Assembly: GCA_000750105.3 (NCBI GenBank)
Contig: JPHH03000023.1
Coordinates: 248,001-312,000, forward strand
Source of the DNA: Tolypocladium sp. Sup5 PDA-1
Lineage: Eukaryota > Ascomycota > Sordariomycetes > Hypocreales > Ophiocordycipitaceae
DNA: 64,000 nucleotides
Direction: 5' to 3'
The position numbers and the translations under genes are program-made. Positions 23,080 to 35,169 of this stretch are shown piece after piece; the first letter of the stretch is position 1, and each line of letters starts with the position of its first letter. The notes below the pieces were generated by a model. That model was not told the DNA's origin and ran no database searches. It saw only the letters and a list, made by a program, of their open reading frames with translations.

Positions 23080-24971
23080 ATGGGGCTCTTCAAAAGACGT
23101 GCGCCATCCGAGGCGCAGTTGTCCAAGGGGGGCGCTAAGGAGGGCGAGAACTCGGACGTCCTGGCAGAGCAAAAGGTCACGCTTCTAGCCTGCGTTCTCG
23201 GTGCCGTCGCCAGTCTCGGCGGCTTCATCTTTGGCTATGTCAGGTATGCCAATCAAGCAGCGTTGTGTTGCCAAGGGCAGCTTGCTTTGGACAAGGCGAT
23301 CGAAGCAGATGCTGACGGAATCGGCATGACAGTGGTCAGATTTCTGGCTTCTTCCTCATGGAAGACTACGCACGCCGCTTCGGATCACGACAGAGCGATG
23401 GCTCGTATACCTTTAGCGCCGCTCGGCAGGGCACCATTGTCGGTCTTCTGAGCGTCGGATCCCTCTTTGGCGCCCTCATTGCCGGCAAGATGGCAGACAA
23501 AATCGGCCGCCGCCTCTCGATATCCGCATCGGCATTCTTTACGTGCGTCGGAACGGTCATTGAGATATCGTCTTCGACGCATTGGGCCCAATTCGCCGTC
23601 GGCCGCCTCGTAACCGGCCTGAGCATTGGTTCCATGTCCGTCGTGGTGCCCATGTACCAGTCGGAGAGCACGCCAGCCGTGATCCGCGGCGTCATTGTCT
23701 CGTCGTACCAACTGCTGATCACCCTGGGCATCTGGACTGCTGAGATGGTCAACTGGGGAACCGAGTCCAGACAGTCGAGCGCCTCCTGGCGAATCCCAAA
23801 CGGATTGTCCTTTGCATGGGCCCTCATTCTGGGGACGAGTATTCTGTTTCTCCCAGAGAGCCCACGATACGCGTACAGCCGCGGCCGCGTCGACGAGGCC
23901 CGCATATCCATTGCTCGACTATGTGGTCTCGCTCCTGACTCTGCCGGCGTCAACCACCAGATCGCGGACATCCAGTCGAAGATAGACGAGGAGAGCGAGA
24001 GCGTCGCCGAGTTCCGTTGGATCGAGATATTCACCGGCCCTCGCATGCTTTACCGCACAATTCTGGGCATCACGCTGCAGGCTGGGCAGCAGCTCACAGG
24101 CGCCAACTTCTTCTTTTACTTTGGCACGACCGTCTTTGCAGCCACTGGCATAAGCAACAGCTATACAACGCAGATTATTCTCGGCTCGGTTAATGTTTTC
24201 TGCACAATCGGGGGCTTGTGGATCATCAAGCGCTTCGGTCGAAGAGTCACACTGATGGCCGGGGCGGCTTGGATGATGATGTGCTTCCTGTGAGTCGACG
24301 GGCTGCAAAGTCTGGCTGGAGGGAGACATGAAGCTAACCCAAGACTCCGTAGCGTGTATGCCTTTGTTGGGCATTTTGCGCTCGACCATGACGACCCAAT
24401 GCTGACTCCCAAGGCCGGATCTGCTCTGGTCACCTTTTCCTGCCTAGCCATCGCTGCGTTCGCCGTCAGCTGGGGCCCGCTCGTCTGGACGGTCAATGCC
24501 GAGCTCTACCCGCTGCGATACCGAAGTGCTTGCATGGGCCTTGCAACAGCTTCGAACTGGTTTTGGAACTTGTATGGATCCTGTTCCGGATGGCATTCAT
24601 TTGGTGCAACCTGCTAACATTTTTCGTTTCAGTATGATATCTTTTTTGTAAGTCATGAGACGCACGACGCGCTCATTGCTGATCGACAACCAGTTTTGAA
24701 TCAAGACGAACTAACGATGGCAATACTTAGTACCCGCTTCATTACCGACGAAATCGACTACCTATACGGCCTGGTGTTTGCCGGCTGCTGTGCCGCCCTC
24801 GTCGTGATTGTCTTCTTCTTTGTCATCGAGTCAAAAGACCGAACCTTGGAGGAGATTGACACCATGTACGTTCGCCACGTCAACGCAATCAAGTCGAGCG
24901 ATTGGGATACAAGCGACTATCGCCAAGAAATAAGGAGACTCAGCGATGCAAGGAGCGAAGCGGGAAATTAA
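23080..24971 (+). CDS. sugar transporter, MFS (hexose type), five exons with a 15-nt microexon
   Basis: The model is join(23080..23243,23333..24289,24353..24571,24633..24647,24731..24971), 531 residues, normal for fungal hexose transporters. It imports sugars at the plasma membrane by proton symport. Hallmarks seen are GYVSGQISGF at the exon 1/2 join, the GRRLS loop, PESPRYAYSRGR, QQLTGANFFFYF, and GPLVWTVNAELYPLRYRSACMG in the loop before helix 11. Intron 1's acceptor was set by restoring that first motif. Exon 4 is only 15 nt; it yields the conserved FMISFF join, and the next intron has an ACTAAC branch site. The C-terminus (KDRTLEEIDTMY) is the family tail. No lesion is visible. The exact substrate cannot be read from sequence. 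Confidence 0.9.
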
Positions 24972-25284
24972 GCGGTCAGGGAGGGGGGGCTGTTTGAATG
25001 GACGATGAATTTACAGCGACGCCCCCATTATCCATGTTCATTATCATGTACGCTCGGCCTCGTTAACGTTGTCGGCGACCGGGCCAGGGCGTCTGAGTTT
25101 AAGTCGGAGGCTTGCTGGTTATACGGTATACTTGCACGAGCACCGTCCACAGACTAGTCAGCCATCTCCGTTAAGCAAGTTTCTCGGCAACACCGGAAAC
25201 ATCACCAGCCCATCCCGGGGCACATTGAATTACAGTAACCCAACCGGCATAGTTTTATTATACCCTTCCAACAAAGCCTATTAT
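24972..25284. other. short convergent intergenic region
   Basis: No feature was recognised. The two genes converge here. Confidence 0.4.
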
Positions 25285-26511
25285 CTATTTTGTGTCCTTT
25301 TTGGCGTCATGGACAATATCCTGGGCCTTTTGCGACTGCTTTTCGAGTACCTGCTTCAACTCCTCCACCGTCTCTTTAAGCAGCTTCTCTCCCTCCTCTT
25401 TGTGCTTGTCAGCAATCTGCCCAATTTGCTGCAGCTTGGGCAGGATCTCATCTCCCTGTGGAAGCATCTTCAGATACTTGTCGAGGCTCAAGGCGCCGGC
25501 TGCGTCGGCGCCCTTGGACTTGGCCTTGTCCACGGCAGCATTGACGTACTTTTCCAAGTCTCCCAGATCGTTTGATTCAACCGCGGAACGCAGCTTGTCG
25601 AACAGCTCCTTGAAATTGCCCTGCATCAGGGCGTCGGTGTTCTTCTCAATCAGCTCCTTGGCTTTGGGATTCTTGTCGAGATAGGGCTTTGCCTCCTCCA
25701 AGCCTTTCTTCCAAGTATCGTCGCCCAGCCTCTTGACCTGTTGGGTTCTCTCCTCAACGAGTTTGCGGGCTTTTTCCAGGTTAGCGGCGCTGAAACCGCC
25801 AGCCAAGATGTCCTTCATCTTGCTCCACGTCTCGTCCACCTGCTTCTTTGCCTCGGGGCCATATTGCTCGCCCATAGATTGAAGCTGCTGAATGCTTCCG
25901 CCAAACTTTTCCTTGACCTGGGGGTGGTTGTCGAGGATGTCGGAGACGGCACCACCAGCGAGGCTGGCGATCTTCTTGGACAGGTCGGCCAGGACCTCGT
26001 AGGCCTTGGAGGCAGTCTCTAAGCTAAGCCCCGACTTGGAAACTTCCTGAAACTGCTTGTAGGCATCGTTGACAATCTTGTCGGCTTCATCTTTATGGTT
26101 CTTCCTAACTGAATCCCAGTCGCTGAACGCGGCATCGACGTAGGCTCGCCCACCGGGAATCCACCCAACGTATGAATACGCAAATTGTTTGATCGATTCG
26201 ACAGCTTGGTCGGGACTCGGTGTATTCTGCTGGAGCTTGTCTGCGGCGATTTGGTACTTCTTGTTGGCTTCAATGGCGGCTTGGTTCAGCTTGCTCGCCG
26301 TCCTCCCAGCCGGTGTGAAGGAGTAAATGCCGTAAAACAGAGCCGCACCCGCCAGACCACCAGCGGCACCAGCTGCAAAGTGGGACTTGCTTGAGCTTGC
26401 GGTGGATGACGAGGAAGTTGACTGGAAGCGGAGTGGTTGGCGGCGAGGCATGCGCGTCGCCCGCGGTGCCCGATGCAGGGCGAGCCTGGTCAGCTGTCTT
26501 GGTGGGATCAT
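25285..26511 (-). CDS. mitochondrial helical protein with N-terminal membrane anchor (LEA/apolipoprotein-like)
   Basis: Single exon, 408 residues. Residues 1-29 are Arg-rich with no acidic residue (RLALHRAPRATRMPRR), a standard mitochondrial targeting sequence, followed by a Ser linker. Residues about 45-65 form a small-residue transmembrane helix (AAGAAGGLAGAALFYGIYSF). The rest (about 70-408) is almost wholly charged amphipathic helix, rich in Lys, Glu, Gln and Ala, with few aromatics. This resembles LEA-type or apolipoprotein-like coiled proteins, and the layout is that of an inner-membrane protein exposing a helical domain. No catalytic motif is seen. It is conserved-looking and undamaged. 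The exact function is unknown; a role in inner-membrane organisation or stress protection is only inference. Confidence 0.8.
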   Translation of the reverse strand: MIPPRQLTRLALHRAPRATRMPRRQPLRFQSTSSSSTASSSKSHFAAGAAGGLAGAALFYGIYSFTPAGRTASKLNQAAIEANKKYQIAADKLQQNTPSPDQAVESIKQFAYSYVGWIPGGRAYVDAAFSDWDSVRKNHKDEADKIVNDAYKQFQEVSKSGLSLETASKAYEVLADLSKKIASLAGGAVSDILDNHPQVKEKFGGSIQQLQSMGEQYGPEAKKQVDETWSKMKDILAGGFSAANLEKARKLVEERTQQVKRLGDDTWKKGLEEAKPYLDKNPKAKELIEKNTDALMQGNFKELFDKLRSAVESNDLGDLEKYVNAAVDKAKSKGADAAGALSLDKYLKMLPQGDEILPKLQQIGQIADKHKEEGEKLLKETVEELKQVLEKQSQKAQDIVHDAKKDTK

Positions 26512-27427
26512 GGCGACGATGGCAGATTAATCGACGAGCGGAGGGGAGGGAAAATGTATGCTTGAGCTGCCGTTGGACGCCAAAGGCTAATTAGTTATTC
26601 GGGACTCGGTCACGTATGTTTCGCACCTTTGATGGGAGAATTGGGTAATCCGGGATGCAATAGCGGTTCAATAGCTTATATACACGTCAGACTGTATGCA
26701 CGAGATGGACAAGCTCAGGTCAGATTCAGAAAGTATGACGCATGTTAAACGTAACAAGGGAGCGCAGAGGAGGCCAGTCGGGAGCCCCATTCCGGGGTGT
26801 AAAGCTCCGGGCAATGACGTCAACGTTGGTAGTTCGCCGGCGTGTGCCTTGTTATCTGACGAACTAAGCTGAAGGCGGAGGAGGCTGTTTGTCGAGCAGC
26901 ATACCAGCGTCCGCGCCCAATTAATTAGCTGGCGCGTGACGTACGGAGCACAGAGGACGTATGTACTGGAAACCGAAAATGCCGCAGTCCCTCTCCGTCG
27001 TTGCCATTAATTATCGACCTTTATAACATCTAGCTGAGTCCCAGCTCCTTTGCGTTTACTTGTGGCTACTTCAACTGGAATTCCAAACAACGACTGGCAG
27101 TTGCTGGAGCATCCTGTGGCGCTTGTTGACCAGCTTAGGTACGAGAACGCATCATTGGCGGAGCTCGTAAGATTGGCCTCAGCGCAACCCCACGAATGAT
27201 GATGGCGTCTTGCAGAAGCAAGTCAAGCAACTAAGAGAGTACCAGCTAATGTGCCTAATATATTAGAATCCTCAGCGCCTTACAAGTCATCACTTACTTT
27301 ACTGCGGTCAAAGGACAAAAACCGAGGGCGACCTCTCGCCACATGCACTCATCAACTTATATATCAACGCATCCCATCCACAGCATAAAGCCCGGAACAA
27401 TCCACCTCTCCCATTCTCTTGACCAGG
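26512..27427. other. divergent upstream region
   Basis: About 900 bases between two divergent genes, the mitochondrial protein and the alpha-amylase. No coding frame was seen. It presumably contains both promoters. Confidence 0.45.
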
Positions 27428-29164
27428 ATGGCGCAGGAGCAAACGCCCGAGAACATGACGATGATGCAAGGGTTTGAGTGGTATGTCCCCCCGGACCAGA
27501 AACATTGGAGGCGGCTGGAAAGGCAAATCCCCCAGCTTAAGGCTTGGGGAATCGACAACATCTGGATTCCTCCAGGGTGAGGCCCAACGTCAATCCCACA
27601 GAGTCATTATCTAACAAGGGCTTTAGATGCAAAGGCTCTTCTAAAGAGGGCAATGGCTACGACATCTATGATCTGTAAGTCACCACATCGTTGCGCATCG
27701 TTACCCACTGTCCTCTCTAATAGACTACAGCTACGATATTGGGGAGTTTGACCAGAAAGGCTCAGTGGCCACCAAATGGGGCACTAGAGGTGAGCTCTTG
27801 GAACTCTGCAAGCTTGCCAAGGAAAGCGGTGTCGGCATTTATTGGGATGCAGTCTTGAACCACCGATTTGCCGCAGATCACAAGGAGAAGTGCAGAGCCA
27901 TGGAGGTAGACCCCGATGACAGGACACAAAGCATCAGCGACCCGTATGAGATTGAAGCCTGGGTCGGGTTCGATTTCCCTGGTAGGGGCGACAAGTACAG
28001 CCAGCAAAAGTACCATTGGTATCACTTTAGCGGTGTCGACTACAATGCTGCGAATAAGAAGTCCGCCATTTACAAGATCCTTGGAGAGAAGTCGGAAGGC
28101 TGGGCCGCCGTACCGGGCGTTGACGACGAAAAGGGCAACTTGTAAGTCAGCTCCCCAAGTCTCGGCTTCGCATGCTTACAGTTGTACTCCAGTGACTATC
28201 TAATGGGGTCCGACTTGGACTACTCTCATCCAGAAGTCGAGGCGGATGTGTTAGCTTGGGGCAAGTGGCTTGCAGATACGGTTCCCTTGAAGGGCATACG
28301 CTTTGATGCAATCAAGCACTATAGCGAAGAATTTCTTCTCAAGTTCATCACACAAATGGACGAAAAGTACGGCAAGGGATGGTTCTTCGTTGGCGAGTTC
28401 TGGAAAGATAGTCTCGACGACATGAACAGCTACCTCGACAGGATGGACAAGAAATTCTCCCTTTTTGACGCGCCCCTTGTCCAAAATTTCAGCACCATCA
28501 GTCAAGGCGACGGCGCGGATATTCGTCAGGTCTTTGATGACACGCTCGTTCAATCTCGGCCCATTAACGCAGTGGTAAGTCATTCCGAGCTGGTCCAAGC
28601 TCGAGTATCCCGCAAACCTGTACCCTGTGTATCTAACCTCAGAAGACGCTGGTCATGAACCATGATACGCAGCCATACCAGGCTCTCGAGGCACCCATTA
28701 CGGATTGGTTTAAGCCCCTTGCTTACTCTCTCATCCTCCTTCGGAGCGAGGGCTACCCTTGCGTCTGGTATGGTGATCTCTACGGCATCAAAGGCGACCA
28801 CCCGTTCCCGCCCTCCTGTGGCGGAAACCTGCCCAAATTGATGCTGGCGCGGAAACTATATGCATACGGCCGTCAGGCTGACTACTTCGATTACCCAACA
28901 TGCCTCGGATGGGTGCGCTACGGCACGCACGACTACCCAAACGGCTGCGCAGTCGTGCTCAGCAACGCGGGGTCGGGTAGTAAGCGGATGCATGTGGGGG
29001 AGATGCATCATGGCGAGACATGGACGGACATTCTTGGCTGGGCAGACAGCGATGTAATCATCGACGACGATGGATTCGGCGAGTTCGGTTGTGGGCAATG
29101 CAGCGTCAGTGTGTGGGTCAAAAAGGATGCCAAAGGCAGAGAAAGGTTTGAAGAAGCTTTGTAA
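27428..29164 (+). CDS. intracellular alpha-amylase, GH13
   Basis: The model is join(27428..27576,27627..27674,27731..28141,28193..28574,28643..29164), 503 residues (502 if the next AG is used). It lacks a signal peptide (MAQEQTPENM), so it is cytosolic and resembles the bacterial-like GH13 amylases that fungi use for glycogen or alpha-glucan metabolism; members in dimorphic fungi support alpha-1,3-glucan synthesis. GH13 regions seen are DAVLNH (105-110), GIRFDAIKH with nucleophile D241, FVGEFW with acid/base E271, and MNHDTQP with the third acid D338. Region IV usually reads DNHD; here the first Asp is Met. All five exons join in phase. The fourth intron ends in CAGAAG, offering two acceptors three bases apart. 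The catalytic triad is intact. Confidence 0.9.
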
Positions 29165-30562
29165 GTGAACCTCCCTGTTCCGCGCCGATTTATTGCACTT
29201 GTAGAGAGCTACTATATTTCCAAGAGATTAAAGCTAACGTATTGTAATGAATATAGTAACAGCGATATATATTAGGTCAGAATGGACACAGGACCATAAG
29301 ATTCGCGGACGAAAAGAAGCCCAAGAGCCAGACAACAGGCTTTAAAGGAAGAGAGAATCCAAAAGACGTCGTGCAGAAGCTAAACATCCAGGACGCGAGG
29401 AACCGCAGGGTTGTAAACTGCAGCCCAAATGTCACTAAAATGTTTCAGATAGTCCGGCAGGTCGTAGAGGTCTGGGTCCACCAACATGTTGCCCACTGGC
29501 CGCAGAGGCCGCTCAGCGTTAGCCTCCTGTTCCTCGGGACGCTGCATGATATGAAGGTTGACTAAAATAAATGTCGCTGAGAAAGACACTGAAAGCTTTA
29601 GGCGGCTTAGGCGGCAAGCTGCTCGATAATAGCAAAGGATAGTATATTTCATAGCTACACGGTATATATCCGTCGTATTGCCTCTACCCCGCGTCGTGCT
29701 TACGTGATTAAATAACTCGCTCCTAAAGGCTCTAGGCGTAGGATCTACCTCTAATATTTGTAAAAATCGAGCTAAAGACTTAGGAAAGGAAAGACTTCAC
29801 GATAACGCGCGAGTACCGTCTATCTTATACGAGCAGCTAGCTAGCCCACCTCGTTCAGTTACATAGATGATTCGCGTTCTTCACGCCCGGCCTGGTTCCC
29901 CGTAATATCTGGCAACGTGGCTTGCGTGGGTCAGCTTAGAAGTGCAACCGCCGCTCGCTCCGTCAATCGATATGGAAAGGGTGAAACAACTTCTTCCCAG
30001 CAACGCTTGTATACAAAATGAAAGCTAGGCTACCATCACGTACTGTCGGCAATGCTTGCGCGTAAGTTGGCAAACGGAAGGGTTTGCTTTCGTGCCTGGG
30101 TTAGGAAGGAAGGCTAGCTAGGTGACTAGATACTCTACGCTCTGGTGATTTCTCCGAAGCATAGCTTAACGGGAAGGCAACCGCTGGTCTATTGAAATCT
30201 CAACACCTGTGGCGAAATCGGCTTTGTTCCGTGCTGTAGCTGCTGCTGCTGCTTATTCTCTCTACAGAACGGTCGATGAGACGGCTAAAGATCTCTGAGC
30301 CTTGCCGTGGAACCACGTTCGGCAAGAGTGAAGAAGACTATAATTAGATGCTGCAATATACCTGGTTTGCTTACTCCGTAAGTTACATATCAACTAATAA
30401 CCAGGTCAGTCGCGGGGTTAAGCCACTTTGCTAATGCAGGTCAGCAGGGCTGGCGTCACCCCCAACGAGTGAGTCACAGGAGCAATTAACGATTAACTGG
30501 CTAGCCTACTAAATGTAACGGTCCCAGATTCCTTTCTCCCCATCTTTCACACCTTCATAACA
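29165..30562. other. intergenic with AT-rich relic
   Basis: The stretch about 29640-29830 is TA-dense and looks RIP-affected. A minus-strand stretch near 29560-29380 is coding-like (NMLVDPDLYDLPDYLKHFSD) but isolated, possibly the end of a lost gene. The remainder is upstream sequence of the MFS transporter. Confidence 0.4.
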
Positions 30563-32378
30563 ATGGAGCCTTCCACACCACCCAGTTTGGCCGTAGAGCT
30601 GCAGTCAACAGCGAACGCCAACGCAGACAACGAAGCCTCTACTCGACACCCCACTGAGAAATACCCCGCAGGACTTCGCTTCGTCATACTCACGATCGGC
30701 CTAATTTTGAGCATTTTCCTGGCAGCGCTTGATTCATCCATCCTCGCTACTGCTATACCAAGAATTACAGACCAATTTGGCACCGTCAAGGACGTAGGCT
30801 GGTACAGCACTGCATACTCGATCACCAATGCTGCGTTTCAGTCGACATGGGGCAGAGCCGTAAGTCTCGGGATTAAACTTCGAGAAGCCGACCAAGTCCG
30901 CTAATTTGAATGGCTCCCAGTATAAATTCTTCCCACTCATGTGGACCTTTACACTTGCAGTTACTTCCTTTGAGCTCGGAAATATCATATGTGCGCTGGC
31001 ACAAAATAGTACCACGTTGATCTTGGGTAGAATCGTGGCCGGTCTTGGTGGAGGTGGTGTCATGACGGGATGCTTCATTATTATTGCCTTGAGCGCGAAA
31101 CCGCAGTATAGAGCAGCCTACATGGGAATTCTGGGAATTACTTTCGGCTGCGCGAGCGTGACTGGCCCGCTGCTAGGAGGTTTCTTGACAGATGGACCTG
31201 GCTGGAGGTGGTGTTTCTGGTAGGAACAGCACAACCCAACTTCTCTATTCACTGTCTTACACCTCCCAGGATAAGCTTGCCGATTGGAGCATTCGCTGCC
31301 ACTATACTGGCTCTATCCTTCAAACAGCCCACTGCTGCTCAACCTATGCGATGTCCTTTGAAAGAAAAGCTCTTCTCCCTAGACCTAGCGGGTGCTTGTC
31401 TCGTCTTGGGTATGTCGTGGCACCTTTCCATAAGTCCAGTCACCAAGAACAGCGTGTGAGAAGCGTGACTGACAGTTCACAGGATCAATGACCTGCTTCG
31501 TCTTAGCGATGGAACGTGCCGGCGTTGCATCTCCATGGCACAACTGGCGGGTAATCACCAGCCTGTGTGCCTCTGCAGGGTTGGTCATCCTCTTCATTAT
31601 CAATGAATGGCTTATGGGCAGGCGAGCCATGATCCAAGGTCATCTGTTCAGGAAACGTAATATCACCACCAACCTTATCTACCAGTTCTTCCTTGCTGGT
31701 CTGTTCTTCCCGCTCACTTACGCATTACCAATCCAGTTTCAATCTGTTGGCAATGCATCCGCGACTCAAAGCGGCGTCCGCCTCATTCCGTTGATTCTCG
31801 GGGTATCAGTCTTCACCATGGTCGCCAACGGAATTCTGACTTTTTGGCGGCGCTATACGCCATGCCTCGTCATCGGTGCCATAGCAGGAACGATTGGGGT
31901 GACAATGGTCCATACTCTCGGCGCCGACGCGCGTATTGGTCCCTGGATAGGATACGAGATTCTCATTGGCATGGGCGTTGGAATTGCTCTGCAAGTGCCT
32001 ATGATCGCTAACCAAGCGGCCGTTGGAGTCGAGGATATGGCCGCAGTGACCTCGTTGACATTGTTTGTGGAGAACATTGGCACCTCCATCTTCATCGCAT
32101 CGACAGAGGCTGCGTTTACCAATGGCTTAGTCCAAGCGCTGGCCTATAATACCCCCGACCAAAAGCCTGAGGTGGTCATAAATACCGGCGCAACTCGCAT
32201 TCGGACGACGTTTGGGTCAGACGAGGTATATGGTATCTTGCGCTCCTATCTTCAGGGATGTCAAGACAGCCATTTTGTTCCGATTGCGTGTGGGGCTTCG
32301 GCTGTCTTAGTGTCAATGTTTATTGCCGTTCCAACTGCTGCTAAGGAATTGGACAGCCGCGTCTGCAAACGCGCCTGA
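30563..32378 (+). CDS. MFS drug:H+ antiporter-2 type transporter (14 TM)
   Basis: The model is join(30563..30859,30921..31219,31270..31409,31483..32378), 543 residues, all joins in phase. It is probably a plasma-membrane efflux pump for toxins, drugs or secondary metabolites. After a polar N-terminus (about 1-37), the sequence shows FLAALDSSILATAIPRIT (helix 1 motif of this family), GWYSTAYSIT, LILGRIVAGLGGGGV, the GPLLGGFL antiporter motif C, and the WRWCFWISLPIG join created by splicing at 31219/31270. Hydrophobic segments continue to the C-terminus, fitting a 14-helix DHA2 protein. It has no biosynthetic neighbours, so the substrate is unknown. Undamaged, in contrast to the transporter relics at 2.6-3.6 and 33.5-34.5 kb. 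Confidence 0.88.
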
Positions 32379-33519
32379 TCATTGATCATAAACCCGCACA
32401 GACGTCCGCCCGCCTACGCACAGAAGGCTAAGTGGGAGTTCGATTCAAGGAGACTAGGGATATGTCTTCAGGACGTTGCGGCCAGGGCCCGTGCAAAGGA
32501 CAAGAGTTCAAGAAATGGATTCAATATAGCTCAAATGCGGCTGTAGCACGGGCCCAAAGGATTATCGGGGTGAAGACTGATATGTGAAATGAATTAAGTG
32601 AACTAGTCCTCAAGCCTCCATCGATAGAACGATAGTGTTTTTGATCGAGATCACCAGTCCCTTTGGTTGAATTCCTTCTTAATTTATGTTTGCTCTCTTG
32701 TCTTTGTATTGTACTTGCATAATGCAAGCTATATAAGACCAATCATCGGCATAGATAACGTAGCGTGGTAGACATCTTGCTTTCAAGAGCGAACGCAGAT
32801 GATTCCCCCTCCGTGGACTTCCTCAGTTTCACACTCTCCATCCAGCTCATATTAAACTTCGAAGTCAACCGCTATTGAAGCTATCCTAATTGGGCAGAGA
32901 AGATCATCGGTTCGGCGCGGGAGCGAGTTGTGGTGTCAAGTTACAGAGCCAAGTTACGGATTTAAACGCAAGGCCGTTGGAAAGCCTTGTTGCAACAAAG
33001 GGTCAAACAGGGCCCGTTTGAGGTTTTGAATAGCCTCGTTTTCAAGGCACTGGCATCACAACGCAGGCATCACTTTTGCATACAAATCCTCCTTGCCCGA
33101 TCGTTGTTTTCTCGGCGCATGATTCTCCAGGCGCTCGTTAAGAGGCGGCCATGATTCGGCACGGCGAGCTCCAAATACATACCGGCGTAGATGAGACCGA
33201 AGCCTACTTCACCAATTCTATGGTCAACAAAGTATCTCTCGTTGATGATGATCTCCTGTCAGGATATGTAAGTGAGGCAACCTCCCGTTCTGTTTACAAT
33301 GTGTAACATTTCATTCTTTCCAGCATCCGAGGCGGAGGAGAGCCTAGCAATTCTCAAGTATATCAGAAGGGTATTTCTAGCATTGAGTCAAGCATAGGCA
33401 TATGTCTTAAACTTTACGTTCTAATCGCCCTTTCTAGAAAATCCCTGTCGGCACTATTCGCGACCGGTTTCCAAAACGCGCCTTTGCAACTCAACAATTC
33501 CTTCGGCTATCCCTGTTCA
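32379..33519. other. intergenic, no gene seen
   Basis: About 1.1 kb with no protein-like frame. The decayed ABC transporter begins to be readable on the minus strand at its right end. Confidence 0.4.
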
Positions 33520-34460
33520 ACTAGTGTCCCTTAATCCAGTACTAGAATCTTATCGAAATCCACCACGGTTGAGAGTTTATGTGCAATAATAACCATTATA
33601 GTTTCATAAAAGTTTATCCGCATCACTCGCTAGATGGCTGCGTCAGTCTCCATGTCTAGTGCACTAGTCGCCTCGTCCAGAATCAGCAAGCGCGGCCACG
33701 CGAGCAAAGCTCTCGCTAGGCATACGAGTTGTCGCTGCCCCTGGGATATACTGGCGCCGCCACCGGTGATCGCATGCGAAACTTCAAGATGCAGGTTTAC
33801 TCTTTCAAGGACAAGTAAAAGCTCGACGTCGTTGAAAGAGCCATGAACGTCAAGGACAGTGACTGCGCATCCATACGCATCTCGCCTCTCTCTAAATATT
33901 GCAAGAACTTTTGAGTGGCATATGGAGGCGCAAACGCGACGATGGATTGCATAATTATCAGGGCCCACTGCTAAGAAAGGGGTGAAGTATGGGTTCTAAC
34001 GAGCCACAGCCAGAGTTTGCCACTGCAATCGTAAGCAGGCGCGTCAAGGACGATATTGGCAGCTCTATTCGTTAGCTCGAGTAGCGGCACGTCCTCGAGT
34101 TATATGTCGCGGTGCGTGTGGATTTCAAGAAGATTCCTCGACCAGGAGAACGTATACTGCTCAAGAAGAGAGGCTAAGGTATATCGATCCGTAGGTTTTC
34201 CATCGATAAAGAGATCTAGGTAGCCAGGGTGCGACAAGAATGCAAGCAAAGTTAATGCCGCGACTACAAGCTAAAAAAGAGTCGTCGTGCTAGTGTGGTC
34301 GGCTTGATCTAGAAGACTATGCATTCGGAACACGTTCTCAACCAGCAGCATTGCGCTAGAGAGGGCAGCAGATCTTACGGCATCCAATGCTAGGGTATAG
34401 TTTCTCGAGTAATATCTAGCGATATAGCTATTAAAAGATATATAAAGTAATGGCATCAAC
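33520..34460 (-). pseudogene. ABCC (MRP-type) transporter with large internal deletion and RIP-like stops
   Basis: The minus strand reads the N-terminal part of a fungal ABCC protein (RYTLASLLEQYTFSWSRNLL, LEDVPLLE, then QWALIIMQSIVAFAPPYATQ of the first membrane domain) and then, around 33860, jumps to the second nucleotide-binding domain: signature ISQGQRQLVCLARALL, Walker B LLILDEATSALD, and the H-loop region IIAHKLSTVVDFDKILVLD. Intact ABCC pumps are about 1450 residues; roughly 1000 are missing, including the Walker A motifs. In-frame stops occur in both parts (LF-stop-L, DI-stop-LED, LS-stop-QW, AI-stop-RV, LD-stop-GT, QG-stop-PK), all TAA or TAG and each explainable by C-to-T or G-to-A changes of Gln or Trp codons. 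It is a dead gene. Confidence 0.85.
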
Positions 34461-35169
34461 TATTTTGGTATCAGGCGGTGGTGTTTCTCAACAAGAACTA
34501 ACAAGCTTTGCTACTCACCCACTACGTCGTGATCATCCATTCTTGGTGCTTCCCCCAGGGTGAGAATAAAGCATCATGCGATGAGCGAATGCACGAGGCC
34601 AAAAGCCCAAGGACTACGCCGAGCTTCGTGAACCTGGCCGAAACTTGGGCTCTATGCATATACAGCGCCCTAGATCGTTCCGTTAGAGACCCAGTTCTAT
34701 TACCCGAGTTACAGTGCGTATGAGGACCATTTCCATGGTGAATGATACCTTTCACAAGCATTCTAGCAGTCAAAAACGCCTGCAAGCCCACACAAAGGGT
34801 GACACACAGGCTGTTTGCGGACGTCATGGCGATGCGGGGTCCGGGTCCTTCCTCGGGTGGTATTCCAACGCGCTCCGTGTAAGCACGAATTATTGTTTGG
34901 TGGTATTAATCTATACCAATAGGAAGAAACTTGCTAAGAGAAGTGTTGCTTGGCAGGTTACCGACGGGCCGCGTGGCCTGGATGCTGGAGGCAACAACTG
35001 ATGTCGGAAGTTGGCCGAGACATGTGTGAGCATTGCGTGCTAAAGAGTGAGATGCATAACTTAGAGGCGATGTGCGACCAGCCAACACACAGTATAAAGG
35101 TTGGTTGAAAGACACAGTAGAAAACTGAGACTAGGCTAGGTGATGGCGACTGGAGTTCGGTGTTCCAGT
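34461..35169. other. upstream of ABC relic, mostly non-coding
   Basis: A minus-strand open frame (34522-34827) has a few hydrophobic runs and could be the eroded N-terminal membrane domain of the ABC relic, but no motif proves it. Confidence 0.3.

Noticed and set aside
32425..32450. B-box-like word (gagttcgattcaa) as part of a tRNA
   Set aside because: No matching A box or cloverleaf could be formed around it.
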